This document shows, piece after piece, positions 18,083 through 26,394 of a stretch of DNA of 64,000 nt (positions are counted from its first letter, which is position 1; each line of letters starts with the position of its first letter). Origin of the DNA: Gaiellasilicea sp963745775 (GTDB lineage Bacteria > Actinomycetota > Thermoleophilia > Gaiellales > Gaiellaceae); assembly GCA_963745775.1 (NCBI GenBank), contig CAVUYY010000019.1, forward strand, positions 60,487 to 124,486, read 5' to 3'. The position numbers and the translations under genes were made by a program. The notes under the pieces are model-generated. The model was given only the letters and a program-made list of their open reading frames with translations. It did no database searches and was not told the DNA's origin.

Positions 18083-18160
18083 TGGCAAGACCGCCTAGCT
18101 CGTGGCTTAGCCCGGATCTTGCCGCCGTCTAGGAGCCGCTCCTTACGGTCGGCCCGAGCA

Positions 18161-18379
18161 ATGGTGACAACGGTACTCGAATGTGAGTGTGGTTTCGAGG
18201 CCTCGGCCGAGGACGAGGAGGGGCTCGTCGTCGAGATCCGGCGCCACGCCCGGGAGGAGCACGGCATGACGCTGTCGCTCGGGGAGGCACTGCAGTTCGC
18301 CTCACGCGCAGTCGCGCTCGAGCACTCGGGCCGCGACCCCAATCGCGGAGTCGGCAACCGACAGAAGGAGGAGAAGTGA
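18161..18379 (+). CDS. DUF1059-like small Cys-containing protein
   Basis: A 72-residue protein from ATG 18161 with LECECGFEASAEDEEGLVVE followed by IRRHAREEHGM. This Cys-x-Cys and HAREEHG arrangement is the DUF1059 pattern, a short predicted metal-binding fold of unknown role. It overlaps the cupin start by 4 nt (GTGA), so the pair is co-translated. Confidence 0.75.
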   Translation: MVTTVLECECGFEASAEDEEGLVVEIRRHAREEHGMTLSLGEALQFASRAVALEHSGRDPNRGVGNRQKEEK

Positions 18380-18879
18380 AGGGATACGTCTACATCGTGG
18401 CGACCACGGCGCTCGTGGGGCTTGTGCTGGCGTCGGCATCGCTCGTCGGCGTGACGATGGCCTCCCCGGCCATGGGGGTACAACCGACCCTGCTGGCACG
18501 GGGTGCGTACGAGGACTTCAAGGTGAAGTCGGTCAAGGGCTCGCCGGTCGAGTTCGACGTGAAGGCGAAGTCGGTGGTCGACGTCGTCGTCCGGAAGCAC
18601 GACTACGCCGTCGGGTCGCACACCGGGTGGCACAGTCATCCCGGGCCTGTCTTCATCACGGTCACCGAGGGCACGCTGACGTACTACTTGTACGACGATC
18701 CGACCTGCACGCCGCACACCGTCACGAAGGGCAGCGGGTTCGTCGACGACGGGCGCGGACACATGGTTCGCAACGAGTCCGGCCAGCCCGCGCAGGACAT
18801 GAGCGTGATCATCGCGCCGCCGGCCCCGGCGCTGTTCCGAGGCGAGCTCGACGCTCCAAATCCGAACTGCGGCTTCTGA
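18376..18879 (+). CDS. Exported cupin-domain protein
   Basis: A 167-residue protein from GTG 18376 with AGGAGGAG just upstream. A signal peptide-like N-terminus (YVYIVATTALVGLVLASAS) precedes a single cupin barrel. The metal-binding motif 1 is visible in HTGWHSHPGPVFITVTEGTL and motif 2 in GSGFVDDGRGHMVRNES. The enzyme activity, if any, is not evident. It is second in a DUF1059-cupin-secreted protein run. Confidence 0.78.
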   Translation: MKGYVYIVATTALVGLVLASASLVGVTMASPAMGVQPTLLARGAYEDFKVKSVKGSPVEFDVKAKSVVDVVVRKHDYAVGSHTGWHSHPGPVFITVTEGTLTYYLYDDPTCTPHTVTKGSGFVDDGRGHMVRNESGQPAQDMSVIIAPPAPALFRGELDAPNPNCGF

Positions 18880-18956
18880 GAGCAACCCGTCGCTTCGAAG
18901 TCGACCTGCCGAAAACTCTCCATCGCGAAGGTGCGGTGGTGGAAGGAGAAGGTCTG

Positions 18957-19514
18957 ATGAAGAGGATCGTCATGAGTCTCGTCGCAGCGGCGCTGGTGGC
19001 TGGCTCGGTCGCGGTGTCGGCACAGGCGACGGTGCGTGAGAGGTTTCAGTTCGAGGACAGGTGGTCCTTCCAGGAGGACTGCGGCTTCCCGGTTCAGGTG
19101 ACCGGCTCTGCGAGTGGGGTGTTCATCGGCCGCGAGGGCAAGAACAACGACGACGGGGTGTTCCCGTACATGAACCAGTTCACGTTCAGCGAGACGTGGA
19201 CGAACCCGGCGACCGGAGAATGGTTCGTCATCCGCGGTCATGGGCTCTTCAACGAGGTCAAGGCGACACACGTGGAGGGCTCGATCTTCGAGTTCCGGTT
19301 CGTCGAGGCCGGACAGCCGTTCGTCGTCGAGGACTCCGACGGCAACGTCGTGGAGCGCAACAGCGGCTCCGTCCACGGCACGTTCCTGTTCGACACTGGA
19401 GGCGACGACCAGCCGGGAGGCGAGTACCTCGCCGACCTCGACTTCTGGGTCGCCGGCCCCCACCCCAGCCTCGAGAAGCATCCCTGCGACTACGCCGTCG
19501 ATTTGATCGGCTGA
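18957..19514 (+). CDS. Secreted protein of unknown function
   Basis: A 185-residue protein from ATG 18957 with GGAAGGAG upstream. A clear Sec signal peptide (KRIVMSLVAAALVAGSVAV, cleavage near SAQA) is followed by a beta-rich domain: FQEDCGFPVQVTGSASGVF, FPYMNQFTFSETWTNPATG and DYAVDLIG at the end. Two Cys (in EDCGF and HPCDY) could form a disulfide. It resembles actinobacterial secreted proteins with no known function. It follows the cupin gene by 77 nt and ends before a strong terminator. Confidence 0.65.
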   Translation: MKRIVMSLVAAALVAGSVAVSAQATVRERFQFEDRWSFQEDCGFPVQVTGSASGVFIGREGKNNDDGVFPYMNQFTFSETWTNPATGEWFVIRGHGLFNEVKATHVEGSIFEFRFVEAGQPFVVEDSDGNVVERNSGSVHGTFLFDTGGDDQPGGEYLADLDFWVAGPHPSLEKHPCDYAVDLIG

Positions 19515-19521
19515 CGATCCT

Positions 19522-19559
19522 CCAGGCGCCGCCATCGCGAGGCGGTCGGCGGCGCCTGG
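19522..19559 (+). terminator. Strong hairpin terminator
   Basis: CCAGGCGCCGCC (19522-19533) pairs perfectly with GGCGGCGCCTGG (19548-19559) around a 14-nt loop, beginning 8 nt after the stop of the secreted-protein gene. No T-run follows. The rest of the spacer to the tRNA (19560-19662) shows nothing recognisable. Confidence 0.65.
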
Positions 19560-19662
19560 CCGCTGGGAACAGTCCTGGACAACAACTCCGTACCCACGCA
19601 AGGTGGAAACTGTGCAAGTCACGCCGAAACGAAAAGCGCTACCCGCCGGATGCAAATAGGGA

Positions 19663-19735
19663 AGCCGACGCGCGGACTCGAACCGCGGACCCCTTCATTA
19701 CGAGTGAAGTGCTCTACCAGCTGAGCTACGTCGGC
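19663..19735 (-). tRNA. tRNA-Thr (anticodon CGT)
   Basis: On the minus strand the acceptor stem GCCGACG...CGTCGGC encloses GTAGCTCAGCTGGTAGAGC (D arm), the anticodon stem-loop CTTCA-CTCGTAA-TGAAG and the T arm with GGTTCGAGTCC. The anticodon is CGT, reading ACG. CCA is not encoded. It lies 8 nt downstream of the sigma-factor stop on the same strand. Confidence 0.93.
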
Positions 19736-19743
19736 GGGGTCGG

Positions 19744-20338
19744 TCAGTGTAGCGCCGTCGGCGCGGCGACGATCGCCGGCCGAACGACCAGCGGCCCCTC
19801 GAGCGCCTGCGCCAGCGAGCGGCGGGCGCGGAAGATCAGCGTCTCGACGGCCGACTGCGAGAGCTCGAGCTCGCTCGCCGATCTCGCGGTAGGAGAGGCC
19901 CTTCCACTCTCGGAGCAGGATCGCGCGCCGCTGCTGCTCGGGCATCGCCGCGAGCGCGGCCTGGATCCCGATCAGCTCGTCCCGCTGACGGCTCGGGCCG
20001 GGCACGATCTCCTCGATCAGCTCGAGGTCGGTCGAGCTCTCGATCCGGTTCCGGCGCCAGGAGGAGCGACGGCGGGAGAGGCAGACGTTCTCGGCGATCT
20101 TGAAGAGCCACGCCGATTCGAGCTCCGGCACGACGCCTCGCCCGAGCGCGCGAAAGGCGTTCATGAACGTCGTCTGAACCGCGTCCTCGGCCTCTTCGCG
20201 CGTGCCGAGCCGATGCCGGCAGTAGCCGAGGAGCTTGGCCGAGTGTCGTTCGTAGAGACGGTGCGCAGCCGCAGCCTCAGGGGCGACCCGCAAGGGCTCG
20301 ATCAGGGACGCGCGACCGGTCGATGGGACTGCAACCAC
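19744..20338 (-). CDS. Sigma-70 family (ECF-like) RNA polymerase sigma factor, one apparent frameshift
   Basis: Region 2 is visible as YERHSAKLLGYCRHRLGTRE followed by EAEDAVQTTFMNAFRALGRG. Region 4 begins with MPEQQRRAILLREWKGLSYR and EIGERL. As assembled the frame changes in the middle of the region 4 helix-turn-helix near 19875. Removing one base restores LELSQSAVETLIFRARRSL and a short tail ending in PTALH before TGA 19744-19746. Without the correction the frame runs through the tRNA-Thr gene, which argues that the corrected reading is right. No anti-sigma gene is adjacent. Confidence 0.78.
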
Positions 20339-20402
20339 TGTTGGGTTTCTGTGTCGGCAACACCGCCGCTACGACCGAACCCCCTTCGAGGGATTTCCCT
20401 GC

Positions 20403-21480
20403 TCAGGCCACGAGTGAGCCCGCAAACGCCTGCCGCAGCCGGACGAAGAGCGCCTCGAGCGCGAGCGCAGGCGCGAGGTTGAACTCCTCGAGCTCCCGCC
20501 AGAGCTCGCGCACGGCCTCGGCGGCGAGCTCCGCGTCGAGCGCCCGCGCCCGCGTCGCGTCCTCCCGCAGCAGCTCGACCCGGTCGGCGTGGACGACCGC
20601 CGTCTCCGCGCCGACCGAGACGACGACCAGGTCGCGGTACCAGGACGCGAGCTCTTCGAGCGACGCGAGCAGCTCCTCGCGCTCCGCGCCCCGTTGCGCC
20701 CGCTTGCTCCGCTGCTCGGCCTCGCGGGCGGTCAAGTCGAGGCGTTCCAGCTCGGCCTCCGCGTCGTCCCTCGCCTTCACGCCGAGGGCACGCGCCGACT
20801 CGAGCAGCGTCGCGGCGGCGGCGGCCGGATCGAACTCCGCCTCGGCATAGGGCTCGCGGGCGACGCGGAGCAGCGCGTCGCGTCGCGGCACAGCCTCCGG
20901 ATCGAGGAGCCGGTCGGCCCGGTCGAGCCTGCCCGCCGCCACCCGGACGAGCGCCGTCCGCTCGACCTCGTCCAGCCCCGGCGCGCGCTCGGCGAGGTAC
21001 TCACGCAGGGATCGCTCGGAGAGACGACGGAACGGGACGAGCTGGCAACGCGAGCGGATCGTCGGCGGCAGCGGCCCGAGCTCGTCGGCCACGAGCACGA
21101 TCACGGCGTACGACGGCGGCTCCTCGAGATCCTTCAGGAGGGCGTCCGCCGCCTCGTCGTTCATGAGCTGGGCGCCGTCGATCACGTAGACGCGGTGCTG
21201 CGCCTCGAACGGCCGCATGTGCAGGTCGTGCCGCAGGCGCCGGATCTCGTCGATCCGGATCATCTCGCCGAGCGGCTCGAGCAGGTAGAGGTCGGGATGC
21301 GCGAGCTTCGCGACCCGGCTCTCCTCGCCGAGGATCGCCGCGGCGAACGCGAACGCGGCGCGGCGCTTGCCGACGCCGGGCGGCCCGTGCAGGAGATACG
21401 CGTGCGCAGGCCCCTCCGCTCAGCGCGGCATCGAGCAGCCGCTTCGCCTCCGGCTGCTCAGCGAGGACGTCGAAGCCCAT
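20403..21480 (-). CDS. holB: DNA polymerase III delta-prime subunit (one apparent frameshift)
   Basis: Clamp-loader subunit of the replicative polymerase. The N-terminus MGFDVLAEQPEAKRLLDAAL leads, after removing one G from a four-base run at 21411-21414, into AHAYLLHGPPGVGKRRAAF (Walker A). The rest is in one frame: MIRIDEIRRLRHDLHMRPFE, VYVIDGAQLMNDEAADALLK, DLEEPPS and IRSRCQLVPFRRLS. The gene overlaps tmk by 23 nt, the usual tmk-holB pairing. Because holB is essential, the frameshift is almost certainly a sequence error. Confidence 0.88.
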
Positions 21481-22069
21481 GCGAGACCAGCTCCTCGTGC
21501 ACGAGCTCGGCGAGCACCTCGGCCGGCAGCCTGCCGTCGAGCACGACGATCCGCTCCGGATCGTGCGCCGCCAGCCGGTCGTAGCCGCCCGCCGCGCTCG
21601 CGTGGAAGCTCTCGTCGGCGCGCTCGATCCGATCTGGCCGACCGCCGATCCGCCCGCTCGAGGTGGCCGGGTCGAGAGAGAGCACGAAGGTTCGGTCCGG
21701 CAGCAGCCCGCCCACCGCGAGCAGGTTCAGCTCGAGCACCTCCTCGAAGCCGAGCCCGCGCGCGACGCCCTGGTAGGCGACCGAGCTGTCGAGATAGCGG
21801 TCGAGGATCACGTCGGCGTCGCGGGCGAGCGCCGGCGCGACGACCTCGGCGACGAGCTCCGCGCGCGCGGCGGCGTACAGCAGCGCCTCGGCCCAGGCGA
21901 CCATCTCGCCGCTATGGAGGAGGAGCTGGCGCAGCTCCTCGCCGAGCTCGGTGCCGCCCGGCTCGCGTGCGATCACGACCTCGCGCCCCTGCGCCTCGAG
22001 GCGGGCTCGCAGGAGCTCGACCTGGGTGGTCTTGCCGGAGCCGTCGAGCCCTTCGAACGTCACGAACAT
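21458..22069 (-). CDS. tmk: Thymidylate kinase
   Basis: A 203-residue dTMP kinase converting dTMP to dTDP. P-loop FEGLDGSGKTTQ, the REPGGTELGEELRQLLL motif, the DRYLDSSVAYQG loop with the catalytic DR(Y/H) motif, and a LID region SSGRIGGRPDRIE are all present and intact. It is transcribed with holB. The divergent epimerase gene starts only about 20 nt away, so promoters must overlap or lie inside the coding ends. Confidence 0.95.
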   Translation of the reverse strand: MFVTFEGLDGSGKTTQVELLRARLEAQGREVVIAREPGGTELGEELRQLLLHSGEMVAWAEALLYAAARAELVAEVVAPALARDADVILDRYLDSSVAYQGVARGLGFEEVLELNLLAVGGLLPDRTFVLSLDPATSSGRIGGRPDRIERADESFHASAAGGYDRLAAHDPERIVVLDGRLPAEVLAELVHEELVSHGLRRPR

Positions 22070-22089
22070 CGGCTGCCTAGGATACGGCG

Positions 22090-22968
22090 ATGCGGGCGGT
22101 CGTCACCGGGGGAGCGGGATTCATCGGCTCGCACGTCGTGGACGCGCTGCTCGAGCGCGGTGACGAGGTCGTCGTCGTCGACGATCTCTCGTCAGGGCGG
22201 CGCGAGTGGATCCCGGAGGCGGCGGAGCTCGTCGTCCACGACATCCGCCGGCCGTACGAGGTCGAGGCCGACACGATCTTCCACCTGGCGGCTCAGGCGG
22301 ACGTCGGCACCTCGATGGCGAAGCCGGGCTTCGACGCCGAGGTGAACGTCGTCGGCACGGTGAACACGCTCGAGGCGGCGCGCGCCTGCGGCGCCGAGGT
22401 CGTCTTCTCGTCCACCGGCGGCGCGATCTACGGCGACGTCGACGCGCCGGCGACCGAGGAGACGCCGCGGCGGCCGGTGTCCGCGTACGGGATCGCGAAG
22501 CTCTGCGCCGAGGAGTACCTCGCCGGCTGGAACCGCGTCTACGGCACGAGCCACACCGTCCTGCGCTTCGCCAACGTCTACGGGCCGCGCCAGTCGGCCG
22601 CGCTCGAGGGCGGGGTCGTCTCGATCTTCATGGAACGGCTCCGGAGCGGCGAGGAGACGCTCGTCTTCGGCGACGGCGAGCAGACGCGCGACTACGTCTA
22701 CGTCGGCGACGTCGTCGAGGCAGCCCTCGCGGCGGCCGGGGGCGGCGGGGTCTACAACGTCGGGACCGCGCTCGAGACGACGGTGAACGAGCTCCATCGA
22801 CTCTGCGCCGAGATCGCCGGCGTCGATCGCGAGCCCGTACATCGCGAGCCGCGTGCGGGCGACGCGCGCCGGAGCGTCCTCGACGCGTCGCGCGCGCAGC
22901 GTGAGCTCGGCTGGCGCCCGCGGACGTCGCTCGCGGACGGTCTCCGGCTCACCTGGGACTCGTTGTAG
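22090..22968 (+). CDS. NAD-dependent NDP-sugar epimerase/dehydratase (GalE-like)
   Basis: A 292-residue extended short-chain dehydrogenase. The Rossmann motif TGGAGFIGSHVVDALLERG, DDLSSGRREW, the catalytic YGIAK and the substrate-side FANVYGPRQ and RDYVYVGDVVEA are typical of UDP-glucose 4-epimerases and related NDP-sugar enzymes. The exact sugar cannot be read. It is followed by a LytR_C membrane protein and faces an O-antigen ligase-like gene, suggesting a cell-surface polysaccharide role. Confidence 0.88.
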   Translation: MRAVVTGGAGFIGSHVVDALLERGDEVVVVDDLSSGRREWIPEAAELVVHDIRRPYEVEADTIFHLAAQADVGTSMAKPGFDAEVNVVGTVNTLEAARACGAEVVFSSTGGAIYGDVDAPATEETPRRPVSAYGIAKLCAEEYLAGWNRVYGTSHTVLRFANVYGPRQSAALEGGVVSIFMERLRSGEETLVFGDGEQTRDYVYVGDVVEAALAAAGGGGVYNVGTALETTVNELHRLCAEIAGVDREPVHREPRAGDARRSVLDASRAQRELGWRPRTSLADGLRLTWDSL

Positions 22969-23005
22969 GAGGAGCGGGCTCGCGCGGAGCGAACAAGGTG
23001 CGGCC

Positions 23006-23518
23006 GTGGAGCACTCGCTCAGCCAGATCCCCGAGCTCCGATCGCCGTGGCGGACCGCGACGCTCGTCGTCTCCACGGTCGCGGCGATCGAGCTCGTCCT
23101 CCTGCTCGTCGTCGGCGTCTCGCTCCTCGCGGAGCCGGTGGCGCAGCGCGTGACGCAGACGGCCGAGGCGAAGGAGTTTGCGGTCACGCCGAAGCGGCGC
23201 CCGGCGAGCAGCGCTGCGGTCGGCGCGCCGACCCTCGCGCGCTCCCAGGTCTCGGTGCTCGTCCTGAACGGGAGCGGTCGCACCGGCGCTGCCGCCTCGA
23301 CGGCCGAGCTGACGCAGCGCCGCGGCTACACGATCGGCGGCGTCGGCAACGCGCCTCGCACCGACTACACGCGCAGCGTCGTCATGTACCGCAAGGGCTA
23401 CGCCCCGGAGGCGCAGCGGCTCGCGAAAGATCTGCGCCTGAAGATCGTCGGCCCGCTCGACGGCCTCAGGCCGGCCGAGCTGATGGGCGCGCACGTCGCC
23501 GTCGTCGTCGGCGGCTAG
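23006..23518 (+). CDS. Membrane-anchored LytR_C domain protein
   Basis: A 170-residue protein from GTG 23006. One membrane helix (LVVSTVAAIELVLLLVVGVS) is followed by a linker and a LytR C-terminal domain (VSVLVLNGSGRTGAAASTAE with RGYTIGGVGNAPRTDYTRSV). The domain is found at the C-terminus of some LytR-CpsA-Psr ligases and alone in actinobacteria, probably at the cell wall. The LCP catalytic domain is absent. It lies 37 nt after the epimerase. Confidence 0.8.
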   Translation: MEHSLSQIPELRSPWRTATLVVSTVAAIELVLLLVVGVSLLAEPVAQRVTQTAEAKEFAVTPKRRPASSAAVGAPTLARSQVSVLVLNGSGRTGAAASTAELTQRRGYTIGGVGNAPRTDYTRSVVMYRKGYAPEAQRLAKDLRLKIVGPLDGLRPAELMGAHVAVVVGG

Positions 23519-23524
23519 CCGACC

Positions 23525-25439
23525 TCAGCACCGTCCTGCGTTCACGTGGGCGCGCGCAACATCGAGCGGTCCGCCCGGCGTCCAGCGCCGTGAAGACGGG
23601 TCGAGCGTGTACGCCTCGTTCAGGCGCACGTACGCGTTGCAGAGATCCTCGAGCGCGAATTCGTAGCTTCCGAGCGCAAACCAGGTGTCGGAGTTCTCCG
23701 GCTGCGTCCGGATCGCCTGTGCGTACGCCTCGCGCGCCGCGCGCACCCGGCCGAGCCGCGTCTCGACGCCGGCGAGCCTGAGCGACGGCTCGATCGAGAG
23801 CGGATTCAGCGAGCGCGCACGCCGAGCCGCGGCGGCCGCGGCTTCCGTGTCGCCGGCGTCGAGCTCTCGGTTCACCTGGCGAACGCTGCGCTCGGCGAGC
23901 CAGGGCGACGCGAGCGACGCGAGGCACGCGACGCCGACGGCCGCGACGGCGACAGCGGCGAACGGCTGCCGGCGAGCCGCCCGGAGCGGCCGCGAAGCCG
24001 CGGCGAGCGCGCCGGCTGCGACGAGCGTCGGCGCCGTGACCGCGAGGAAGTCCCAGCTGTAGTCGACGAGCGCATGGAGGAGATAGACGGAGCCGACGAC
24101 GGTGAGCGCCGCTGCCGCCGCACGCTCTTCGCCCTCCGTTCGGCGAAGCGCGCCGACGGCGGCGACAGCCGTCGCTCCGACGACGGCGGCGAAGAGCACC
24201 AAGCCGAGAATCCCGGTGCCGGCGAGGAACTGGAGCGGCACGTCGTGCGGCTCGACCGCGGGAACGAAGGCCTCCTGGAGACGGCGATGCGCCACCTCGA
24301 AGCTGCCGGCGCCGCTGCCCTGAAGCGGCGCCGCGACGAAGAGCTCCCACGCCTCGCCCCACCAGGTCCAGCGGTTGTTCAGGCTCGCGTCGCCGAGGCG
24401 GCCGGGCGACTGCACGCTGGCGCCTCCTTCGGCGGGGTCGGCCACGAGCACGACCGCGGCGCCGGCCAGCGCCACGGCCGCGACTGCCCCGAGCGCGAGC
24501 GCCCGTCCGGTGCGCTGCCGCTCCTTCGGCGTCAGGCTCCGCGAGCCGAGCCAAGCGGCAGCGAGCGCGGCGACGGCGCCCCCGGCCAGGACGAGGACTC
24601 CGAACCAGGCGCCGGCGGCGACCCGGTCGGCGTGCGCCTGGCCGTCCTCCACGAGGCCGGGTCGGGTGAAGGCCCAGGCGGCGACCACAACGGCAGGAAC
24701 GGTCGCGGCAAGCGCCAGCAGCGCCCGCTCGACCCGGTCGCCCGAGAGGACGAGCCAGAGCGCGACAGCCGACGATCGCGCCGAGCAGTCCGGTTCGGGA
24801 CACCGCAAGGAGCGTTGCCACGACGGCGGCATAGGCGAGCACGATCCCGACGAGGCGAGCCGGGCGAGCGATCGGTCGCGCCGCGAGCCAGAGCCCGAGC
24901 ACGAGCAACGCGTTGGCGGCGAGCGCGAGCGCGTTCCAGTAGCCGATCGGATCGCGCAGCCGCGCGGCACGGCCGCCGTCGGGGAAGAGCGCCGGGATCG
25001 CCTTGCCCGCGAGCGCCCAGAGCACCGCGGCCCCGAGCGAGCCTGCGAGCACGAGCGCGACCAGCCGGAGCGCGCGCGGGCCGGTCGAGCCGGCTGCGAC
25101 CCCGAGCACCGCGAAGGCCGCGTACACGAGACCTTGGTTCAGCTCCTCCCAGGAGCGATCCGGCGCGACCGACCACGCGATCGAGATCCCGCTCCACGTC
25201 GCCAGTCCGACGAGCGCGGCCACGAGCGGCACGCCGCCGCTCGAGAGCGGGAGCCGACCCAGGAAATGGAGAGCGAGCACGACGGTCGCCGCGAGCAGCG
25301 CCGCAGCGCCGACCCAGAACGAGTCGCCGGAGAAGAGCGCCGCCGTCAGGAGCGCGAAGAGGACGAGCGAACCACCTGCGAGAGCCTCCCGATCGGCCGC
25401 GCCCTCGGGAGCTCCGCGCATCGGCGACCAAGCTACCAC
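23525..25439 (-). CDS. O-antigen ligase-like polytopic protein with TPR tail (one apparent frameshift)
   Basis: About 637 residues when the frames are joined near 24770 (one extra base, restoring LLGAIVGVALWLVLSGDR). The first 450 residues contain about twelve membrane helices and the Wzy/WaaL-type segment NNRWTWWGEAWELFVAAPLQ followed by GSGAGSFEVAH. The C-terminal part is cytosolic or periplasmic TPR-like sequence (AREAYAQAIRTQPENSDTWF). It likely joins or polymerises a surface glycan. Convergent with the LytR_C gene. Confidence 0.8.
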
Positions 25440-25573
25440 GGCCCGAGGACGCTCCTGCCGCGTATCCTGATGCGATTACAAACCGTTTACTCCAGGCTCA
25501 TCCCACCCTCAAGCACGTCCGGGAGACTCTGCATACTCGAGCAGCCGGAACGCGCCGCAGAAGCTCCATCTCG

Positions 25574-26170
25574 ATGATCTTTTCCCGCAACCAAAAGCCG
25601 TCTCGCCGTGCCGCGCGGCTCGCCGTGCGCTTGGCCTTGAGCGCGGTCGCGCTCCTCATCGCAGGCTCCCTCGGCGCAGGGTCTGCCGCCGCCGCCGAGT
25701 CGTGCGGCAAGAAGGTGATCGACGACTGGTACGCGGACGGACGAGTCGACGGTACGTATCTACCTCACTGCTACGACGACGCGATCGAGATCCTCCCGCG
25801 TGACGTCCGCGACTACTCGAGCGCCAAGGACGACATCACCCGGGCGCTCCAGAACAGGCTGAACAACAAGCCTGCGCCGCCGGCGACCACCGATCCGACA
25901 CCGGCTGTGGACTCACCCGAGACGACGCCGCAGGCGACGACGCCGCAGACGACGACGGACGAGACGGACGACGTGCCTCCCACCGACTCGAAGCCGGGAG
26001 ACGCCGGTGGCGCGGAAGCGGGTGGCCCGGTCGACACCGCAGGCGCCGATTCGGTACCGGTCCCCCTGCTCGTCCTCGGCGGGCTCGCCCTCCTGCTCGC
26101 CGCCGCCGGCTCGGCCGGCTACGTGACCCGGCGACTGCAGGCGCGCCGGGTTCCGCCCCCTGGTCTCTGA
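25574..26170 (+). CDS. Secreted, C-terminally anchored protein with conserved Cys module
   Basis: A 198-residue protein from ATG 25574. It has a signal peptide (RLALSAVALLIAGSLGAGSA), then a compact module CGKKVIDDWYADGRVDGTYL / HCYDDAIEILPRDVRDYSSA with two Cys, a Thr/Pro-rich linker of about 70 residues and a C-terminal membrane helix (VPLLVLGGLALLLAAAGSAG) followed by basic residues. The linker and helix suggest wall-spanning surface display. I associate this module with Thermoleophilia from memory; its function is unknown. The divergent 134-nt spacer to the ligase-like gene must hold both promoters. Confidence 0.65.
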   Translation: MIFSRNQKPSRRAARLAVRLALSAVALLIAGSLGAGSAAAAESCGKKVIDDWYADGRVDGTYLPHCYDDAIEILPRDVRDYSSAKDDITRALQNRLNNKPAPPATTDPTPAVDSPETTPQATTPQTTTDETDDVPPTDSKPGDAGGAEAGGPVDTAGADSVPVPLLVLGGLALLLAAAGSAGYVTRRLQARRVPPPGL

Positions 26171-26394
26171 ACCCGAGTCCTCCGGCCGCAGCCGACCTCG
26201 CCGACCACCCGCGGTCCGGTATCATAGTCCGAGTGTTTTTACGCAATTTGCGGGGATTTTTGGGAGCACAAGCCGGGAGTTCCGTCCGACGCTCTCTCTA
26301 ACGTCCGCGATCCGCTCGGCAACCCCGGAGGAGCGTTTTCGGGGGAGCCTGAACCGGATTTTGGATATGTCGTAGTACCGGCTTGGGAGGAAAC
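26171..26394 (+). promoter_or_regulatory. Leader region of nrdJ with potential RNA structure
   Basis: About 220 nt between the secreted-protein stop and the nrdJ ATG. It contains an AT-richer block (GAGTGTTTTTACGC near 26232) that may include the promoter, a CCCCG...CGGGG hairpin (about 26322-26345), and CCGG repeats flanking about 20 nt just before the GGGAGG ribosome-binding site. No B12-box or NrdR-box was recognised. Whether this is a cis-acting RNA is undecided. Confidence 0.35.

Noticed and set aside
26310..26334. tRNA-like piece on the minus strand (GGTTGCCGAGCGG)
   Set aside because: No matching acceptor, anticodon or T arm nearby.
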